From Candidatus Cloacimonetes bacterium HGW-Cloacimonetes-3 (GTDB taxonomy: Bacteria > Cloacimonadota > Cloacimonadia > Cloacimonadales > Cloacimonadaceae), in NCBI GenBank assembly GCA_002840645.1, contig PHBO01000001.1, forward strand, positions 62,001 to 126,000: a stretch of 64,000 nucleotides of DNA. Reading direction: 5' to 3'. A program made the position numbers and the translations under genes. Under the pieces are notes generated by a model. That model made no database searches and was not told the origin of the DNA. It was given only the letters and a program-made list of their open reading frames with translations. Positions 62,468 to 64,000 of the stretch are shown piece after piece. Position 1 is the stretch's first letter. Each line of letters opens with the position of its first letter.

Positions 62468-63809
62468 TTTCTGCCATTATTGAGGCCACGATCTGCTTAA
62501 AGAACTCACCCCGGTGTTCGAAATTCTGGAAGTGATCGAAGCTTGCACATGCAGGGGATAAAACTATAACATCACCTGCCAAGGCTTCTTCGAAAGCTGT
62601 TCTCAAACAAGTTTCAAAATCGTCTATGCAATCCAGAGGAACTTTTCCCAGCCATGCCTGACGCATTTGATCCTGAGTGTTACCTGTTATATAAACCTTT
62701 TGGGCTTTGGCTTGCAAGACATCTGTAAGAGTGCTGAAATCCTCGCCTTTATCCGACCCGCCCATCATGATGCGAATGGGACGCTCAAAACTCATTAATG
62801 CACTTCTCACCGAATCTGTATTAGTCGCTTTGGAATCGTTGTAGAAAGATACCCCGCGCACACTGCCAACGTATTCTAATCTATGGGTAAGGGGTTTAAA
62901 TCCCTTAACAGCATTTCCAATTGCCTCAGAATCAGGAACCAGAGCATGCACAGCTAACATAGCTGCCATCGCATTTGCGTAGTTATGAGGTCCGCGAATA
63001 CCCAGATCGTAAATGGAAACTATGGTAGATAAGCCAAAGTGTATAAACTTGCCACTTAAGCAGGCATATGCTTTGGGCTGTAGCTCTTGAAGTGAGAATA
63101 AGAGTTTGCGGGCTTGTATATTGGTAGTCCAGCGTGCCACAACGGGAGAATCTAAGAACAGCACTGCACTATCATTTTCATCCTGATACTTAAATATTCT
63201 TGCTTTGCTGGCTGCATAATCTTCAAATGAATCATAACGATTCAGATGATCAGGAGTGATGTTAAGCAGTACTGCTACATCGGGTTTAAAGCTGGAAACA
63301 AGATCAAGCTGAAAGCTACTGATTTCAAGCACTATAAACTCTATCCCCGGCTTGTGAATAGGATAGCTGCAAAATGCATCACCTATGTTACCTGCAAGGA
63401 TGGATTTATAACCCATTTGTTCCAGAATAAAGTGAATGAGACTGGCAGTAGTACTTTTCCCATTTGAACCGGTGACAGCAATAATCTTAGAATCCGGAGC
63501 CTTGATCTGATACCCGAATTCTATTTCACTAATCAGTTCAATACCCTTTGCTTGCGCTCTGGTAAGGATAGGAATAGTAAGTGGAATTCCGGGGCTAACT
63601 ATCAAGCAATCACATTCCAGCAGTTTGTTGGTATGTCCTCCAAACTCACAGGAGAAATCCTGCATTAATTGGAGAGAAGAAGGTATTTTATCCTTCCATT
63701 GCTGTTCGCTCAAAAAAGCAGTGCCACCAAGTTCTTTAATCTTGTAGGCAGCTGCAATCCCGCTGCGTGCCATGCCTAATATTCCGTATTTCTTGTTAGT
63801 ATCAAACAT
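62454..63809 (-). CDS. murD: UDP-MurNAc-L-alanine:D-glutamate ligase
   Basis: 451 residues, the usual MurD length. It has the ATP loop AVTGSNGKSTTASLIHFIL, the Mur ligase stretch EISSFQLD, and the DNHxxRM-like segment around FKPLTHRLEYVG. It adds D-glutamate to the muropeptide precursor. AAGGA precedes the ATG. It starts 15 nt after the mraY stop. Confidence 0.96.
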   Translation of the reverse strand: MFDTNKKYGILGMARSGIAAAYKIKELGGTAFLSEQQWKDKIPSSLQLMQDFSCEFGGHTNKLLECDCLIVSPGIPLTIPILTRAQAKGIELISEIEFGYQIKAPDSKIIAVTGSNGKSTTASLIHFILEQMGYKSILAGNIGDAFCSYPIHKPGIEFIVLEISSFQLDLVSSFKPDVAVLLNITPDHLNRYDSFEDYAASKARIFKYQDENDSAVLFLDSPVVARWTTNIQARKLLFSLQELQPKAYACLSGKFIHFGLSTIVSIYDLGIRGPHNYANAMAAMLAVHALVPDSEAIGNAVKGFKPLTHRLEYVGSVRGVSFYNDSKATNTDSVRSALMSFERPIRIMMGGSDKGEDFSTLTDVLQAKAQKVYITGNTQDQMRQAWLGKVPLDCIDDFETCLRTAFEEALAGDVIVLSPACASFDHFQNFEHRGEFFKQIVASIMAENEKK

Positions 63810-63824
63810 TCTCTATCCTTAAAG

Positions 63825-64000
63825 TTATCTTAGTTTTAAAGTTGATAGCCCTACAGCTACTAATAGAATGGCAATGATGTAGAAACGCGTGACAATCTTT
63901 GTCTCGTGAATTCCCTTTAACTCGTAATGATGATGTAGTGGTGCACATAAGAATACTCTTCTTCCTTGCCCGTACTTGCGTTTTGTCCATTTAAACCAGC
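63825..64000 (-). CDS. mraY: MraY C-terminal end (partial, cut by window edge)
   Basis: The last 57 residues of phospho-MurNAc-pentapeptide transferase are visible on the minus strand, ending in TAA (63827-63825). The typical MraY C-terminal motif [14 protein letters not shown] is followed by [14 protein letters not shown] and a final membrane helix. MraY makes lipid I, the substrate of MurG. The rest of the gene, and probably earlier dcw genes, lies beyond the right edge. Confidence 0.93.
   Translation of the reverse strand, partial: WFKWTKRKYGQGRRVFLCAPLHHHYELKGIHETKIVTRFYIIAILLVAVGLSTLKLR

Noticed and set aside
63802-63990. 62-codon minus-strand frame at the right edge
   Set aside because: The same strand in another frame gives the clear MraY C-terminus.
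1-64000. tRNA or rRNA genes
   Set aside because: No T-loop/acceptor pattern or conserved rRNA segment was recognised by eye; a tRNA or covariance search would be decisive.

Overview
The window looks like a chromosome fragment of a Gram-negative bacterium of the FCB group, most probably Candidatus Cloacimonadota (WWE1). This is inferred from gene content only. Several secreted proteins end in a type IX (Por) secretion-like C-terminal domain of the form YPNPFNP...GVYxxxM...K. There is a gingipain/PorU-like C25 peptidase, a TamB protein, a short RpoD-like sigma factor and a phosphate butyryltransferase. No rRNA, tRNA or CRISPR array was recognised.

Layout. 1-4.4 kb holds the 3' part of a TamB-like gene and a small pilin-like protein. 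4.7-7.5 kb holds a secreted L-type-lectin-like protein (minus strand) and a GNAT acetyltransferase. 8.1-10.6 kb is an AT-rich type II restriction-modification pair of the BsuBI/PstI type. 10.7-16.2 kb carries a frameshifted S41 peptidase lipoprotein, a second pilin-like protein, a double-PspC protein, a TPR histidine kinase and a GNAT-YoaP protein. 16.4-27.1 kb is one tight plus-strand gene string: acylphosphatase, LysM/M23 hydrolase, sigma factor, phosphate butyryltransferase, RlmH, a 49-residue membrane peptide, the C25 peptidase, CysRS, a beta-propeller protein and a small kinase-like protein. 27.1-31 kb (minus) holds a second TPR histidine kinase and a BNR/sortilin-like secreted protein. 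31.7-43.6 kb holds secreted and lipoproteins, an alkyltransferase-like protein, an ABC substrate-binding protein plus permease without an ATPase, a B12-binding radical SAM protein, a flavodoxin/ferredoxin fusion, a VIT/vWA protein and an RlmL-like methyltransferase.

The most unusual part is a type I restriction-modification locus at 44.1-55.3 kb: hsdM, a HEPN/HI0074-type gene, hsdS carrying an N-terminal minimal nucleotidyltransferase (MNT) domain, a large protein with a C-terminal HEPN-like RNxxAHG motif (DUF4209-like), a zinc-ribbon/membrane protein (DUF2321-like), hsdR, a chimeric hsdS remnant and a four-helix-bundle 'suffix' protein. An MNT-HEPN toxin-antitoxin pair thus appears wired into a type I enzyme, with the antitoxin-type nucleotidyltransferase fused to the specificity subunit. 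HEPN RNases in type I operons (PrrC, RloC) suggest an anti-phage back-up role, which is inference. The same locus is full of palindromic repeats, some in frame inside hsdM and hsdR.

The right end (55.5-64 kb, minus strand) is a compact dcw cell-wall/division cluster: mraY (3' end), murD, ftsW, murG, murC, ftsQ, ftsA, ftsZ, closed by a terminator; murB and ddl are absent from it. Dispersed repeats elsewhere include two 113-bp MITE-like palindromic elements in opposite orientation, two copies of a paired-hairpin repeat and a perfect 54-bp palindrome upstream of hsdM.
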